From Sutcliffiella deserti (GTDB lineage: Bacteria; Bacillota; Bacilli; Bacillales; Bacillaceae_I), in NCBI RefSeq assembly GCF_020037475.1, contig NZ_JAIQDB010000001.1, positions 310,001 through 374,000 on the forward strand: a stretch of 64,000 nt of DNA. The letters run 5' to 3'. Positions 27,187 to 36,300 of the stretch are shown here, piece by piece. Positions within the stretch are counted from its first letter, which is position 1, and each line of letters starts with the position of its first letter. Both the position numbers and the translations under genes were made by a program. The notes below the pieces were generated by a model. That model had not been told where the DNA came from. It saw only the letters and a program-made list of their open reading frames with translations, and ran no database searches.

Positions 27187-27738
27187 TTATTTAACCATTC
27201 TTATATCGGGCAATGGCCAATAAACAATATTCGCTTTGCCTAACACCTCGTCTTGTTCAATTGTACCAATATGCCGTCCATCTCTGCTATATCTCCGGTT
27301 ATCTCCCATGACGAATAAGTGACCGTCAGGAACATATTTTGAACCGGTAATTTCTTCTAGAGTAAAATCTTCAGTCCATTTGCCATCTGCCATTTCTTCT
27401 TTGTATGAATCCAAATACGGTTCTTCATAAGCATCCCCATTAATATAAAGAGTATCATCACGATATTCAATTTCATCACCTGGCAGCCCTATTACGCGTT
27501 TAATATAGTCCTTTTCGACGGTTGCATGAAAAACAACGATATCGAATCTTTCTGGCTCTCCAATTTTATAGCCGATTTTGTTCACAATCATTCTATCCTG
27601 ACTGTGAAGGGTAGGCATCATGGATTCCCCGTCTACCACAATTGGAGCAAAGAAGAAGTATCGAATACCAGCTGCCAAAAGAATGGCAATCGCCAGTGCT
27701 TTTACCCATTCGAAGATCTCATTTTTTGATCGTGCCAT
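27187..27738 (-). CDS. lepB: type I signal peptidase
   Basis: Membrane-bound signal peptidase. One N-terminal membrane helix (about 11-31, VKALAIAILLAAGIRYFFF) anchors the catalytic domain outside. The Ser-Lys dyad is S39 in GESMMPTL and K80 in KDYIKRVIGLPGD; box E MGDNRRYSRDGRHIG is present. 183 residues. GCGGAGGAA precedes the ATG. B. subtilis carries its major sip genes elsewhere, but other Bacillus have lepB at this rplS-rbgA junction. Confidence 0.97.
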   Translation of the reverse strand: MARSKNEIFEWVKALAIAILLAAGIRYFFFAPIVVDGESMMPTLHSQDRMIVNKIGYKIGEPERFDIVVFHATVEKDYIKRVIGLPGDEIEYRDDTLYINGDAYEEPYLDSYKEEMADGKWTEDFTLEEITGSKYVPDGHLFVMGDNRRYSRDGRHIGTIEQDEVLGKANIVYWPLPDIRMVK

Positions 27739-27906
27739 ATTATTCCTCCGCTACTATCAGTTAGTGTTTGTCTGTTCTCTAGAAAATATATGTATTTATG
27801 TATCTTCTATTATATACCTTCTTATAGGCATGAGAAAACTAATAAGCAAGTAACCGGTTTGATTTAAATATGTTATATATTTTATTATTCACAAAAATTG
27901 TTATGG

Positions 27907-27935
27907 ATTGTACCAGCTTACACAAATGCCTACAA
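27907..27935 (-). promoter_or_regulatory. candidate promoter for lepB-rbgA
   Basis: Minus strand TTGTAG (27930-27935), 17 bases, TACAAT (27907-27912), about 170 bp upstream of lepB. A closer TATAAT is also present without a good -35, so the choice is open. Confidence 0.4.
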
Positions 27936-27966
27936 TTAATGGGAAAACAGTTTTCTCTTAAAAGGT

Positions 27967-27996
27967 AAAAAAAAAGAGCTTGTTTCCAAGCTCTCC
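27967..27996 (-). terminator. intrinsic terminator of rplS
   Basis: Minus strand: AGAGCTTG, loop GAAA, CAAGCTCT, then a run of nine T. It starts a few bases after the rplS stop codon. Confidence 0.9.
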
Positions 27997-28000
27997 CTTT

Positions 28001-28345
28001 TTATCGAATTTCTTTAATACGCGCTTTTTTACCACGTAATGCACGTAGATAATAAAGTTTAGCACGACGTACTTTACCACGACGCAATACATCAATTCCC
28101 TCAACCTTTGGAGAGTGAACTGGGAATGCACGCTCTACACCTACACCGTAAGAGATCTTACGAACTGTAAATGTTTCGCTAATACCGCCGCCACGACGTT
28201 TAATAACTACACCTTCAAACATCTGAATACGTTCACGTGTTCCCTCTACAACCTTAACGTGTACGCGTACAGTGTCTCCAGGACGGAAAGTCGGAAGGTC
28301 TGTCTTTAACTGCTCTTGCGTAATTTCTTGAATTAATTTTTGCAT
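28001..28345 (-). CDS. rplS: 50S ribosomal protein L19
   Basis: L19 lies at the 30S-50S interface. The 114-residue product has the family signature [20 protein letters not shown] at about 46-65 and ends [11 protein letters not shown]. Length canonical. AAAGGAG precedes the ATG. A dedicated promoter, a conserved-looking leader and a terminator make it a single-gene unit. Confidence 0.99.
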   Translation of the reverse strand: MQKLIQEITQEQLKTDLPTFRPGDTVRVHVKVVEGTRERIQMFEGVVIKRRGGGISETFTVRKISYGVGVERAFPVHSPKVEGIDVLRRGKVRRAKLYYLRALRGKKARIKEIR

Positions 28346-28433
28346 AGTTTTCTACTCCTTTTCCACAGATGCTCATACCATACTTTGGGATGCAGCGGAA
28401 CACCGTTTTAAGACATAGCAATAGCTAAGTCAC
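28346..28433 (-). ncRNA. putative L19 mRNA leader (autoregulatory 5' UTR)
   Basis: The 88 bases between the predicted transcription start and rplS include GGTGTTCCGCTGCATCC and GAGCATCTGTGGA, which I recall as conserved in the L19 leader of low-GC Gram-positives, a presumed binding site of L19 itself. I have not folded it, so the boundaries are approximate. Confidence 0.6.
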
Positions 28434-28440
28434 AAAGAGT

Positions 28441-28469
28441 ATCATAGCATAACGTCGCTAAAAAATCAA
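28441..28469 (-). promoter_or_regulatory. sigma-A-type promoter for rplS
   Basis: Minus strand TTGATT (28464-28469), 17 bases, TATGAT (28441-28446). The -35 overlaps the trmD stop codon, so rplS can be transcribed independently of rimM-trmD. Confidence 0.7.
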
Positions 28470-29212
28470 TATCTCTCGTCCTGTTTTTTAAATTCCTTTA
28501 ACCATTCTTCCTGTTCTTTAGTAAGAGAAAATGACTCCAATAGGTCTGGTCTTCTTTCCCATGTTCTCCTAAGCATTTCTTTTGAGCGCCATTTTTCAAT
28601 ATTTGCATGGTTTCCTGACAATAAAACATCGGGAACTTTTATGCCTCTGAAATCAGAAGGTCTTGTATAATGCGGGTGCTCTAGTAATCCCGTACTAAAA
28701 GAGTCCTGTTCATGAGATTCCACTTTCCCTAATACATCCGGCAACAAACGTACTACACTATCTACGATTACCATAGAAGCTAATTCTCCACCGGTTAGAA
28801 CGTAGTCACCAATAGAGATTTCATCTGTCACTATATGTTCTCTAATTCGTTCATCATACCCCTCATAATGACCACAAATAAAAATCAGGTGCTCCTCTTT
28901 TGCAAGCTCCTCTGCTTTCTTTTGTGTGTACCGTTCTCCTTGGGGACACATCAGGACTACTCTCGGCTTTAATGACTTGTTTGAGGCTGTGAGACTCTCT
29001 ACGGCATCAAATATCGGTTGAGCCTTCAGGACCATCCCTGCACCTCCACCATAAGGATAATCATCGACCGTTTTATGCTTGTTAGAAGCAAAATCACGAA
29101 AATCGGTGACATTGTATTCAACTGCACCCTTGTCAGACGCTTTTTTCAAAATGGAGGATTCCAGAACTCCGGTGAACATTTCAGGAAAAATAGATAGTAT
29201 ATCTATTTTCAT
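28466..29212 (-). CDS. trmD: tRNA (guanine-N1)-methyltransferase TrmD
   Basis: Makes m1G37 in tRNA, preventing frameshifting. The SPOUT trefoil-knot motifs are visible: [27 protein letters not shown] and [14 protein letters not shown]. The ATG at 29212 ([13 protein letters not shown]) is used; the frame's first codon at 29239 would overlap rimM by 26 bp. 248 residues. Only one base separates it from the rimM stop, so the two are coupled. Confidence 0.98.
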   Translation of the reverse strand: MKIDILSIFPEMFTGVLESSILKKASDKGAVEYNVTDFRDFASNKHKTVDDYPYGGGAGMVLKAQPIFDAVESLTASNKSLKPRVVLMCPQGERYTQKKAEELAKEEHLIFICGHYEGYDERIREHIVTDEISIGDYVLTGGELASMVIVDSVVRLLPDVLGKVESHEQDSFSTGLLEHPHYTRPSDFRGIKVPDVLLSGNHANIEKWRSKEMLRRTWERRPDLLESFSLTKEQEEWLKEFKKQDERY

Positions 29213-29213
29213 A

Positions 29214-29732
29214 TTAAAACAGCCCTTCAAGTGGCTCAATTATGATTGTTTTTTCTTTAACATCTACTTTTTTTACGACTGAATCAATATAAGGTATGAG
29301 AATATCTTTTCCTTTTGTTGGTTGAACAACCCAGACATCATTTGCACCTGGAGTAAGGACTTCTTTAACGGTACCAAGAACTTCCATGTTTTCTTGCAGC
29401 AACACCTTACACCCTACTATTTCGTGAAAATAGTATTCACCTTCGTCAAGATCCCCCAGTTGGTCTTCAGGAACTTTTACGATCGCTCCTTTAAGTTTTT
29501 CAACTTGGTTTACATTATAGTAGCCTTCGAAAGTTAATAAATCAAAAGATTTATGGACTCTTCTCGTTTCTACAACAACCTCAATAGGCTCCTTTTGGTC
29601 CGGCATAAATAGATATAGTCGATTTCCTTTTTTATAACGTTCTTCTGGAAAGTCTGTTCTTGATACAATTCTTACTTCACCTTTAATACCGTGGGTGTTC
29701 ACTAATTTCCCCACATTAAACCATCGCAACAT
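29214..29732 (-). CDS. rimM: 16S rRNA processing protein RimM
   Basis: 30S maturation factor that binds S19. The N-terminal beta-barrel has [18 protein letters not shown] and the C-terminal PRC-barrel has [15 protein letters not shown] and [13 protein letters not shown]. The ATG at 29732 ([10 protein letters not shown]) has AAGGGGG upstream; the first codon of the frame, nine codons earlier, lacks one. 172 residues. Unlike B. subtilis there is no ylqD between it and khpA. Confidence 0.97.
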   Translation of the reverse strand: MLRWFNVGKLVNTHGIKGEVRIVSRTDFPEERYKKGNRLYLFMPDQKEPIEVVVETRRVHKSFDLLTFEGYYNVNQVEKLKGAIVKVPEDQLGDLDEGEYYFHEIVGCKVLLQENMEVLGTVKEVLTPGANDVWVVQPTKGKDILIPYIDSVVKKVDVKEKTIIIEPLEGLF

Positions 29733-29825
29733 TTTACGGCAACCCCCTTGCACTTTCACATATGTAATTCTATTTTACCCTTAATTGAGATTTTAAAAAA
29801 GAAATAGAAAACCTCTTCTAAAACA

Positions 29826-29852
29826 GGAAAAAGGGAAGCTAGAAAGCCTCCC
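29826..29852 (-). terminator. intrinsic terminator of rpsP-khpA
   Basis: Minus strand: GGGAGGCT, loop TTCT, AGCTTCCC, then TTTTTCC, directly after the khpA stop codon. It separates rpsP-khpA from rimM-trmD. Confidence 0.8.
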
Positions 29853-29853
29853 T

Positions 29854-30084
29854 CTACTCCAGTATTTCTAATTGCACTCGTTTATTTTCGTGAGAGGCTG
29901 CAGCGAACAATACTGAACGAATCGCTTTTGCAATTCTTCCCTGTTTACCAATCACTTTCCCTAAATCATCTTGATGTACAGATAGTTGATACGTGACAGC
30001 ATTACCTGTTTCTTTTTCCGCTACAACGACTTTGTCTGGATGATCTACCAACGACGTCACAATTGTTTTAATCAGTTCTGTCAT
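29854..30084 (-). CDS. khpA: KH-domain RNA-binding protein KhpA (YlqC)
   Basis: A 76-residue single KH domain. The RNA-contacting loop is VIGKQGRIAKAI at about 41-52, preceded by VHQDDLGK. In other Firmicutes KhpA partners with KhpB (Jag/EloR) and influences cell elongation and small RNA activity. It lies 8 bp after rpsP and is followed by a terminator. The ribosome binding site is weak, so coupling to rpsP is likely. Confidence 0.95.
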   Translation of the reverse strand: MTELIKTIVTSLVDHPDKVVVAEKETGNAVTYQLSVHQDDLGKVIGKQGRIAKAIRSVLFAAASHENKRVQLEILE

Positions 30085-30092
30085 TATTTCTC

Positions 30093-30365
30093 TTATTTGC
30101 TTAACTTAGCATTGTGGTATTTTTCCATAATGCCTTCTTTAGAGAAAAGGTTACGAACTGTATCAGAAGGTTTAGCACCATCTTGTAACCATTTTAAAGC
30201 TAGGTCTTCATTGATTTTTACTTCAGCTGGTTGAGTTACAGGATTGTAAGTTCCAACTGTTTCAATAAAACGTCCATCACGAGGAGAACGAGAATCTGCT
30301 ACTACGATACGATAGAATGGGGATTTGTTTGAACCCATACGTTTTAAACGAATTTTAACTGCCAT
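30093..30365 (-). CDS. rpsP: 30S ribosomal protein S16
   Basis: S16, a 30S assembly protein. The 90-residue product begins [26 protein letters not shown] (shown in part; [11 protein letters not shown] and [19 protein letters not shown] are diagnostic). CGGAGGTGC precedes the ATG. It is the first gene of rpsP-khpA with its own promoter about 60 bp upstream. Confidence 0.99.
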   Translation of the reverse strand: MAVKIRLKRMGSNKSPFYRIVVADSRSPRDGRFIETVGTYNPVTQPAEVKINEDLALKWLQDGAKPSDTVRNLFSKEGIMEKYHNAKLSK

Positions 30366-30403
30366 TTTTAAAGCACCTCCGAAAATATTTCACACAAGAT
30401 AGT

Positions 30404-30432
30404 ATGATAACCTGTTGTTTAAAGTTTGTAAA
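30404..30432 (-). promoter_or_regulatory. sigma-A-type promoter for rpsP-khpA
   Basis: Minus strand TTTACA (30427-30432), 17 bases, TATCAT (30404-30409), about 40 bp upstream of the rpsP start codon. Confidence 0.65.
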
Positions 30433-30482
30433 GTGTTTTTTCTTGTCACTTCATTTATAAGAGAAAAAATGATTTAGTTTTA

Positions 30483-31829
30483 TTACATGAAAGGTAATTT
30501 AAAGCCGCCTTTTTTGCCTTTTCCTTTAGTCATGCTTGTCATTTGCTTCATCATTTTTTTCATCTCTTCGAATTGTTTAAGCAAACGGTTTACTTCCTGA
30601 ATAGGACGACCGCTTCCTTTAGCTATCCGTTTTTTACGGCTAGCATTAATAAGATCTGGATTTTCTTTTTCTGCTTTAGTCATGGATTTAATAACAGCTT
30701 CCACATGACCGATCTGTTTTTCGTCTACCTGAACATTCTTTAGGCCCTTCATCTTGTTGGCACCAGGGATCATCCCTAAAATTTCATCGAGTGGTCCCAT
30801 ACTTCTTACCTGACCTAATTGCTCTAGGAAATCATCAAACGTAAAATTCATCGTACGCATCTTTTGCTCAAGCTCTTTTGCCTTATCTTCGTCTACATTC
30901 GATTGCGCTTTCTCAATAAGAGTTAACACATCGCCCATACCAAGAATACGAGAAGCCATACGTTCAGGATGAAAAGCCTCGATAGCATCTAACTTTTCTC
31001 CCATACCTACATACTTGATAGGAGTATTCGTTACTGCCTTAACAGAAAGTGCAGCCCCACCACGAGTGTCTCCGTCTAGTTTTGTCAATACAACACCCGT
31101 TAAACCTAGCTGTTCATTGAAGCTTTCGGCAACATTAACAGCATCTTGACCGGTCATTGCATCTACTACAAGAAAAATCTCATCTGGTTTAGAAATCTCT
31201 TTTACCTGTTTTAGCTCATCCATAAGGGTTTCATCAACATGCAAGCGACCAGCTGTATCAATAAGCACATAATCGTGATGCTCATCTTTCGCCTTTTGGA
31301 TGGCTTGTTTTGCAATTTCTACAGGACTAACCTGATCTCCAAGGGAGAAAACAGGCATACTCAGTTGTTTTCCCAGCGTTTCAAGCTGTTTGATTGCCGC
31401 AGGACGATAAATATCTGCCGCAACAAGGAGTGGTTTTCGATTATGTTTTTTTCGCAATAAATTAGCAAGCTTACCAGTTGTGGTTGTCTTACCGGCACCC
31501 TGAAGTCCAACCATCATAATAACAGTAGGAGGTCGGTTGCTCACCGCAATCTTGCTTTGTTCCCCACCCATTAAATTAGTAAGTTCCTCTTTTACCACTT
31601 TAATGACTTGCTGTCCGGGTGTAAGACTTTTCATGACTTCTTGTCCAATTGCACGTTCATTTACACGTTTTACAAAGTCTTTCACTACTTTGAAGTTTAC
31701 ATCCGCTTCAAGTAAAGCCAGTCGAACCTCACGCATCATTTCTTTAACGTCTTGTTCACTTACCTTCCCTTTTCCGCGAATCTTCTGGATCGTATTTTGC
31801 AAACGGTCGGCTAAACCTTCAAATGCCAT
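30483..31829 (-). CDS. ffh: signal recognition particle protein Ffh
   Basis: SRP54 GTPase that delivers nascent membrane proteins to FtsY. N domain, then G domain with GLQGAGKTTTTGKLA at about 107-121, DTAGRLHVD and TKLDGDTRGGAAL; the Met-rich M domain has GMIPGANKMKG and the GSGRPIQEVNRLLKQF RNA-binding helix, ending in a run of Met and Lys. 448 residues, usual. It follows ylxM by 12 bp. Confidence 0.99.
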   Translation of the reverse strand: MAFEGLADRLQNTIQKIRGKGKVSEQDVKEMMREVRLALLEADVNFKVVKDFVKRVNERAIGQEVMKSLTPGQQVIKVVKEELTNLMGGEQSKIAVSNRPPTVIMMVGLQGAGKTTTTGKLANLLRKKHNRKPLLVAADIYRPAAIKQLETLGKQLSMPVFSLGDQVSPVEIAKQAIQKAKDEHHDYVLIDTAGRLHVDETLMDELKQVKEISKPDEIFLVVDAMTGQDAVNVAESFNEQLGLTGVVLTKLDGDTRGGAALSVKAVTNTPIKYVGMGEKLDAIEAFHPERMASRILGMGDVLTLIEKAQSNVDEDKAKELEQKMRTMNFTFDDFLEQLGQVRSMGPLDEILGMIPGANKMKGLKNVQVDEKQIGHVEAVIKSMTKAEKENPDLINASRKKRIAKGSGRPIQEVNRLLKQFEEMKKMMKQMTSMTKGKGKKGGFKLPFM

Positions 31830-31841
31830 GTATGCCGCCCC

Positions 31842-32171
31842 CTAATCTAATTTCTCAAGCGACTCAATAAGCGTCAGAAGTTCTTCTTTCGACTGTTCTG
31901 TCAAAAGTGTCTCTCTTAACTGTTCAATCAACTTTTGCCGCTCTTGAAACTTTTGAAATAACAAAAGTTTTTCTTCATATTGTTCAAGCATATGATCGGT
32001 ACGTTTAATGTTGTCATACACCGCTTGACGACTTATGTTATATTCCTCTGCTATCTCACCAAGGGAGTTATCTTCAAGGTAATACAAAGCCATATAACTT
32101 CGTTGCTTTGGTGTCAACAACGATTGGTAGAAATCATACAGATAATTCATTCTCGTTGTTTTTTCAAGCAT
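31842..32171 (-). CDS. ylxM: YlxM, helix-turn-helix SRP-associated protein
   Basis: UPF0122-family protein of 109 residues with a sigma-70 region 4-like helix-turn-helix ([20 protein letters not shown], about 33-52). Homologues in streptococci stimulate SRP assembly; the Bacillus role is less clear. The ATG at 32171 ([14 protein letters not shown]) is preferred to the GTG at 32180, since GGGAGAG is at the right distance only for the ATG. First gene of ylxM-ffh with a strong promoter upstream. Confidence 0.95.
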   Translation of the reverse strand: MLEKTTRMNYLYDFYQSLLTPKQRSYMALYYLEDNSLGEIAEEYNISRQAVYDNIKRTDHMLEQYEEKLLLFQKFQERQKLIEQLRETLLTEQSKEELLTLIESLEKLD

Positions 32172-32216
32172 CTTACTCACTCTCCCTTGTTAAGTGAAAT
32201 GCCTTTATAATGAATT

Positions 32217-32245
32217 ATTTTACAGAGTTCCAAAAGTAATGTCAA
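32217..32245 (-). promoter_or_regulatory. strong sigma-A-type promoter for ylxM-ffh
   Basis: Minus strand TTGACA (32240-32245), 17 bases, TAAAAT (32217-32222). This is the best consensus match in the window. Confidence 0.8.
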
Positions 32246-32314
32246 GTTTTTTTCTTGTCACTGTATTCATTCTTGATTTTAAAGCAATTCTCATCTTAAA
32301 CAGGGCTAGCCTGT

Positions 32315-32342
32315 TAAAAAAGCTACCTTAAAATAGGCAGCT
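32315..32342 (-). terminator. intrinsic terminator of rnc-smc-ftsY
   Basis: Minus strand: AGCTGCCT, loop ATTTTA, AGGTAGCT, then six T. It begins 6 bp after the ftsY stop codon. Confidence 0.85.
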
Positions 32343-32348
32343 CTTCCA

Positions 32349-33341
32349 TCATGCTTTTTCCTCTTTTTCCATCATATCTGCAAAAAGACCATATACATAC
32401 TGTTCAGCATTAAACACCTGTAGGTCATCTACTTTTTCACCTAATCCAACAAATTTAACCGGAATTTTCAACTCGTTGCGGATTGCTAGAACAATTCCAC
32501 CCTTTGCAGTTCCATCTAGTTTGGTTAACACAATACCTGAAACATTTGTGGCTTCAGAGAATATTTTTGCTTGGCTCAGTGCGTTTTGACCTGTGGTTGC
32601 ATCTAGAACTAATAATACTTCATGTGGTGCACCAGGCACTTCGCGTTCTATCACGCGTTTTACCTTTTCAAGCTCCTTCATCAAGTTCACCTTGTTTTGG
32701 AGTCGTCCTGCTGTATCACATAGCAAGACATCTACTTTACGAGCTTTTGCAGCTTGTAGTGCGTCATACATGACAGCTGCGGGATCTGATCCAGAAGATT
32801 GCTTGATTACATCAACTCCGACTCGCTCTCCCCATACCTCTAGCTGCTCTATAGCACCGGCGCGAAATGTATCACCAGCAGCAAGTAGCACACTTTTTCC
32901 ATCCTGTTTAAGTTTATTGGCAATTTTTCCGATGGAGGTAGTTTTTCCAACACCATTTACTCCCACCACTAAAATAACAGTCAACCCGTCCACTTGCATA
33001 TTGATGGAAGGTGAAACGTCACCAGCTTCCTCGTATATGTCGACAAGTTTTTCTGAGATCACACTTTGTACTTGGCGTGGATCCTGAATGTTACGGCGTT
33101 TTACTTCCATTCTTAACTCATCAATTAATTCCATTACGGTATTGACACCAACATCTGCACCTATTAATATCTCTTCCAGTTCTTCAAAGAAATCCTCGTC
33201 CACTTTCCGATAACGGGCAACTAAATCGTTCACTTTACCCGAAAAAGAATCTCTTGTTTTTGTTAAGCCGTCTTTAAATTTCTCAGAGGCCGTCTCTGTT
33301 TGCATTGTTATCTTCTCTTTTAATTTTTTAAAAAAGCTCAT
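32349..33341 (-). CDS. ftsY: signal recognition particle receptor FtsY
   Basis: SRP receptor GTPase. The NG domain has VVGVNGVGKTTSIGKIA, AAGDTFRAGAIEQLE, DTAGRLQNK and TKLDGTAKGGI. The acidic A domain of E. coli FtsY is absent, as in other Bacillus. The ATG at 33341 (MSFFKKLKEKI) has AGAGG at a good distance; the frame's first codon is a TTG three codons earlier. 330 residues. It lies 53 bp downstream of smc. Confidence 0.98.
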   Translation of the reverse strand: MSFFKKLKEKITMQTETASEKFKDGLTKTRDSFSGKVNDLVARYRKVDEDFFEELEEILIGADVGVNTVMELIDELRMEVKRRNIQDPRQVQSVISEKLVDIYEEAGDVSPSINMQVDGLTVILVVGVNGVGKTTSIGKIANKLKQDGKSVLLAAGDTFRAGAIEQLEVWGERVGVDVIKQSSGSDPAAVMYDALQAAKARKVDVLLCDTAGRLQNKVNLMKELEKVKRVIEREVPGAPHEVLLVLDATTGQNALSQAKIFSEATNVSGIVLTKLDGTAKGGIVLAIRNELKIPVKFVGLGEKVDDLQVFNAEQYVYGLFADMMEKEEKA

Positions 33342-33394
33342 TTTTTTCAATCCTCTCTATCAAGTATTTTGGCATTTTTCGCAACAATATGAAA

Positions 33395-36300
33395 TTATTT
33401 TACAAGTTCTTTTGACTCTTCAAGTCTTACACTAACAAGCTTTGAAACACCGGATTCTTGCATTGTTACACCATACAAAACATCGCTGAACTCCATCGTT
33501 CCTTTACGATGAGTAATAACAATAAACTGGGTGTCTTTACTAAATTGTTTTAAATATTGTGCAAAGCGATGAACATTCGCTTCATCAAGTGCCGCTTCCA
33601 CTTCATCAAGTATACAAAATGGTACAGGTTTTACTTTTAAAATAGAAAATAATAGAGCTATTGCAGTTAATGCTCTTTCTCCTCCTGATAATAAACCTAA
33701 GTTTTGCAGTTTTTTGCCTGGAGGTTGAGCTACTATATCGACCCCTGTATTAAGCATGTCACTTGGATCGGTTAAAACTAAATCTGCACGGCCTCCCCCA
33801 AAGAGAGACCGGAAAACATCATGAAAATGAGCACGGATGTTGGTGAATGTCTTTTCAAATCGTTTTTTCATTTCCTCGTCCATTTCACCGATCACTTGAT
33901 AGAGTGTATCTTTTGCTTCTTGGAGATCCTCTTTTTGGACTTTTAAGAAAAGATATCGCTCACTTACACGGTCATATTCCTCAATTGCAGCAATATTCAC
34001 GGTACCTAATTCCTCAATTGCTAGCTTAATAAGTTTAAGTTTCTTTCTTGCCTCATCTATTTCCATCTCAAGAGGATACTCCTCTTTGGCGGCTTCAAAT
34101 GACAGCATATACTCTTCCCTTAAATGATGAAGTCTATTATCAAGCTCCACATCTAAGCGATTTAATTTAACTTCTTCCGCTTTTAAAATATCTGTAAGTT
34201 GTTTATATTGACGTTTTATCTCTTTTAGTTCTTGTTCTTCATTTTCTACCTTTTCATAGAAACTTAACCTTTGAGCACGTCTTTGCGCGATAAGCTGCAT
34301 GGTTGTATTTTTATCCTGCAGTTTTTCCTGTGCAGCTATTTCCAATTGCTTCTCTCCAGAAGAGTTATTATTCATCTCACCTTGCAGGAGTGCAAGATCT
34401 TCTTGAATTTCTGTTAGCTTTTCTTGAGATTGATCAATTTCTTGCGTAATGATTCCAACTTTTTCGGATTGGTTATGCAGCCTCTCTTTTTTGCTAGCAT
34501 AATCGATCTTCAACTGAGTTAGTTCATTCTGAACAGTTTCTTTGGACGTATGCTGTTCAGTTTTCTTTATTTGGAGTTGAGCAATTTCCTTATCTAACTC
34601 CACAATATAGGTTCCTACTGTTTTCAAGTCGATTGTAAGTTTCTCTTTACGCTCAACCCCTTGCTTGATAGAAGAGGTTAGTTGTTGTTTTTCATAATCA
34701 TACAAACTTAAATGTTCATTTACATTTTTCTCTTCAAGCTCCACTTCACGAAGTTGGCTCTGCGCCTTCTGCTCTTTATAACGAAGATCTTCCCCCGAGT
34801 CTTTTAAGCTTTGAACTTGAGTTTCTTTATCTGTTATTTTTTGTTTTAACAACTTCACCTGTTCTTCTAGAAGTGCTGTCTTACCTTCCATCTCTTCTAA
34901 CTTTGCTGCAATCGTTTCTAGTTCTCGACCACGACTTAACAGGCTATTGGATTTTTGTTTTACTGCTCCTCCTGTCATGGAACCACCAGGGTTAACAACA
35001 TCCCCCTCTAACGTAACAATGCGGTAGCGGTGTTGTAGTATTCCTGCGAGCTCATTGGCACCTTTTAAATCTTTCGCAATAATGATAGAACCTAATAGGT
35101 TTTGAATTATATTACTATACGTCTGATTAAAGGTTACAAGGGAAGCTGCGATGCCCACAAATGCGTCATGTCCACTTATCTGGCTTAACTGGTAATCTGA
35201 TAATAATCTTGGCTTCATAACCGACAACGGTAAAAAGGTCGCCCTACCATAACCGTTTTTCTTCAAATATTGAATGGCTGTTCGTGCACTGTGCTCATTC
35301 TCGACCACAATATGCTGAGTAGCACTTCCTAGAGCAATCTCTATTGCTGTTTCTACTTCCTGTTCTACTTGAATAAGCTCCGCTACTGCCCCATTTATGC
35401 CTGCTAATCTATTCTCATCTCTTGCCTTAAGAATCTCCTTAACGCCTTGGAAAAAGCCCGCAAAGTCCCCTTGCATCGTTTCAAGCATTTCTTTACGTGA
35501 CCTTGTTTGTTGTAAAAACTGGTACGCTTGATACAGGGTTGTTTCTTTCTTTTGATAGGATTGTTTGTATTGTTCTAAGGTTGCCTGCTCTTTACGGTAT
35601 GCATCAACGGTTTGATTTAATTCAGTTTGGAGACGCTTTTGTTCTTCTTCAACTGCTTCTCTCTTTTGTTTTGTTTCTTTTCGTTTTGTAACATACTTTA
35701 AGTTTCCATCATCAAGTCTATCTATCTTTAACTTCTCTTGTTTTTCTTGCTGTTCTAAGTAAGAAAGTTCATTTCTAACAGTTGCTTGTTTGTTTAAAAG
35801 GTCAATATATTCACTTTTAAGTGTATCAATTTTCTCTTCAATGTTTTGATCAAGCTGTTCATGTATCGCTTGTTTTTCCTTAAGTTGCTGTTCTGTTAAA
35901 ATTAGCTCCTGATGCAAAGAATTTAACACCACATGTTCTTGTGTCAATTTTTCTTTATGTGTTTGAAGAAACTGCTCTAGCTCTACCGATGTCTTTTCCA
36001 ATTGAGTTCGATTTGCTGATGCATTTTTCTTGCGCTCCTTCAGCACTTCTTTTCTACCTTCTAGCTTTTCTAATTCTGAGCTCGCTACTAAAAGAGCTTG
36101 TTGAAGGGAATCAACCGATTCATCCAACGCTGCAACCTGGTCTTTGAATTTTTCAAGTGCTGCTTCTTTTGAGTTCAGTTCCGTAGAAAGCGTCATTTCT
36201 TTTTCGGTACTTTCTTGTACCTCTTTTTTATTTTTCTCCCATTTATGATGCAGTTCTTCAATTTCGTAAACCGTAACTCCTACTTCGATTTGTTCTAGCT

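Noticed and set aside
32593-33087. 164-codon plus-strand frame opposite ftsY
   Set aside because: Antisense shadow of a conserved gene with Ser/Thr-rich low-information translation.
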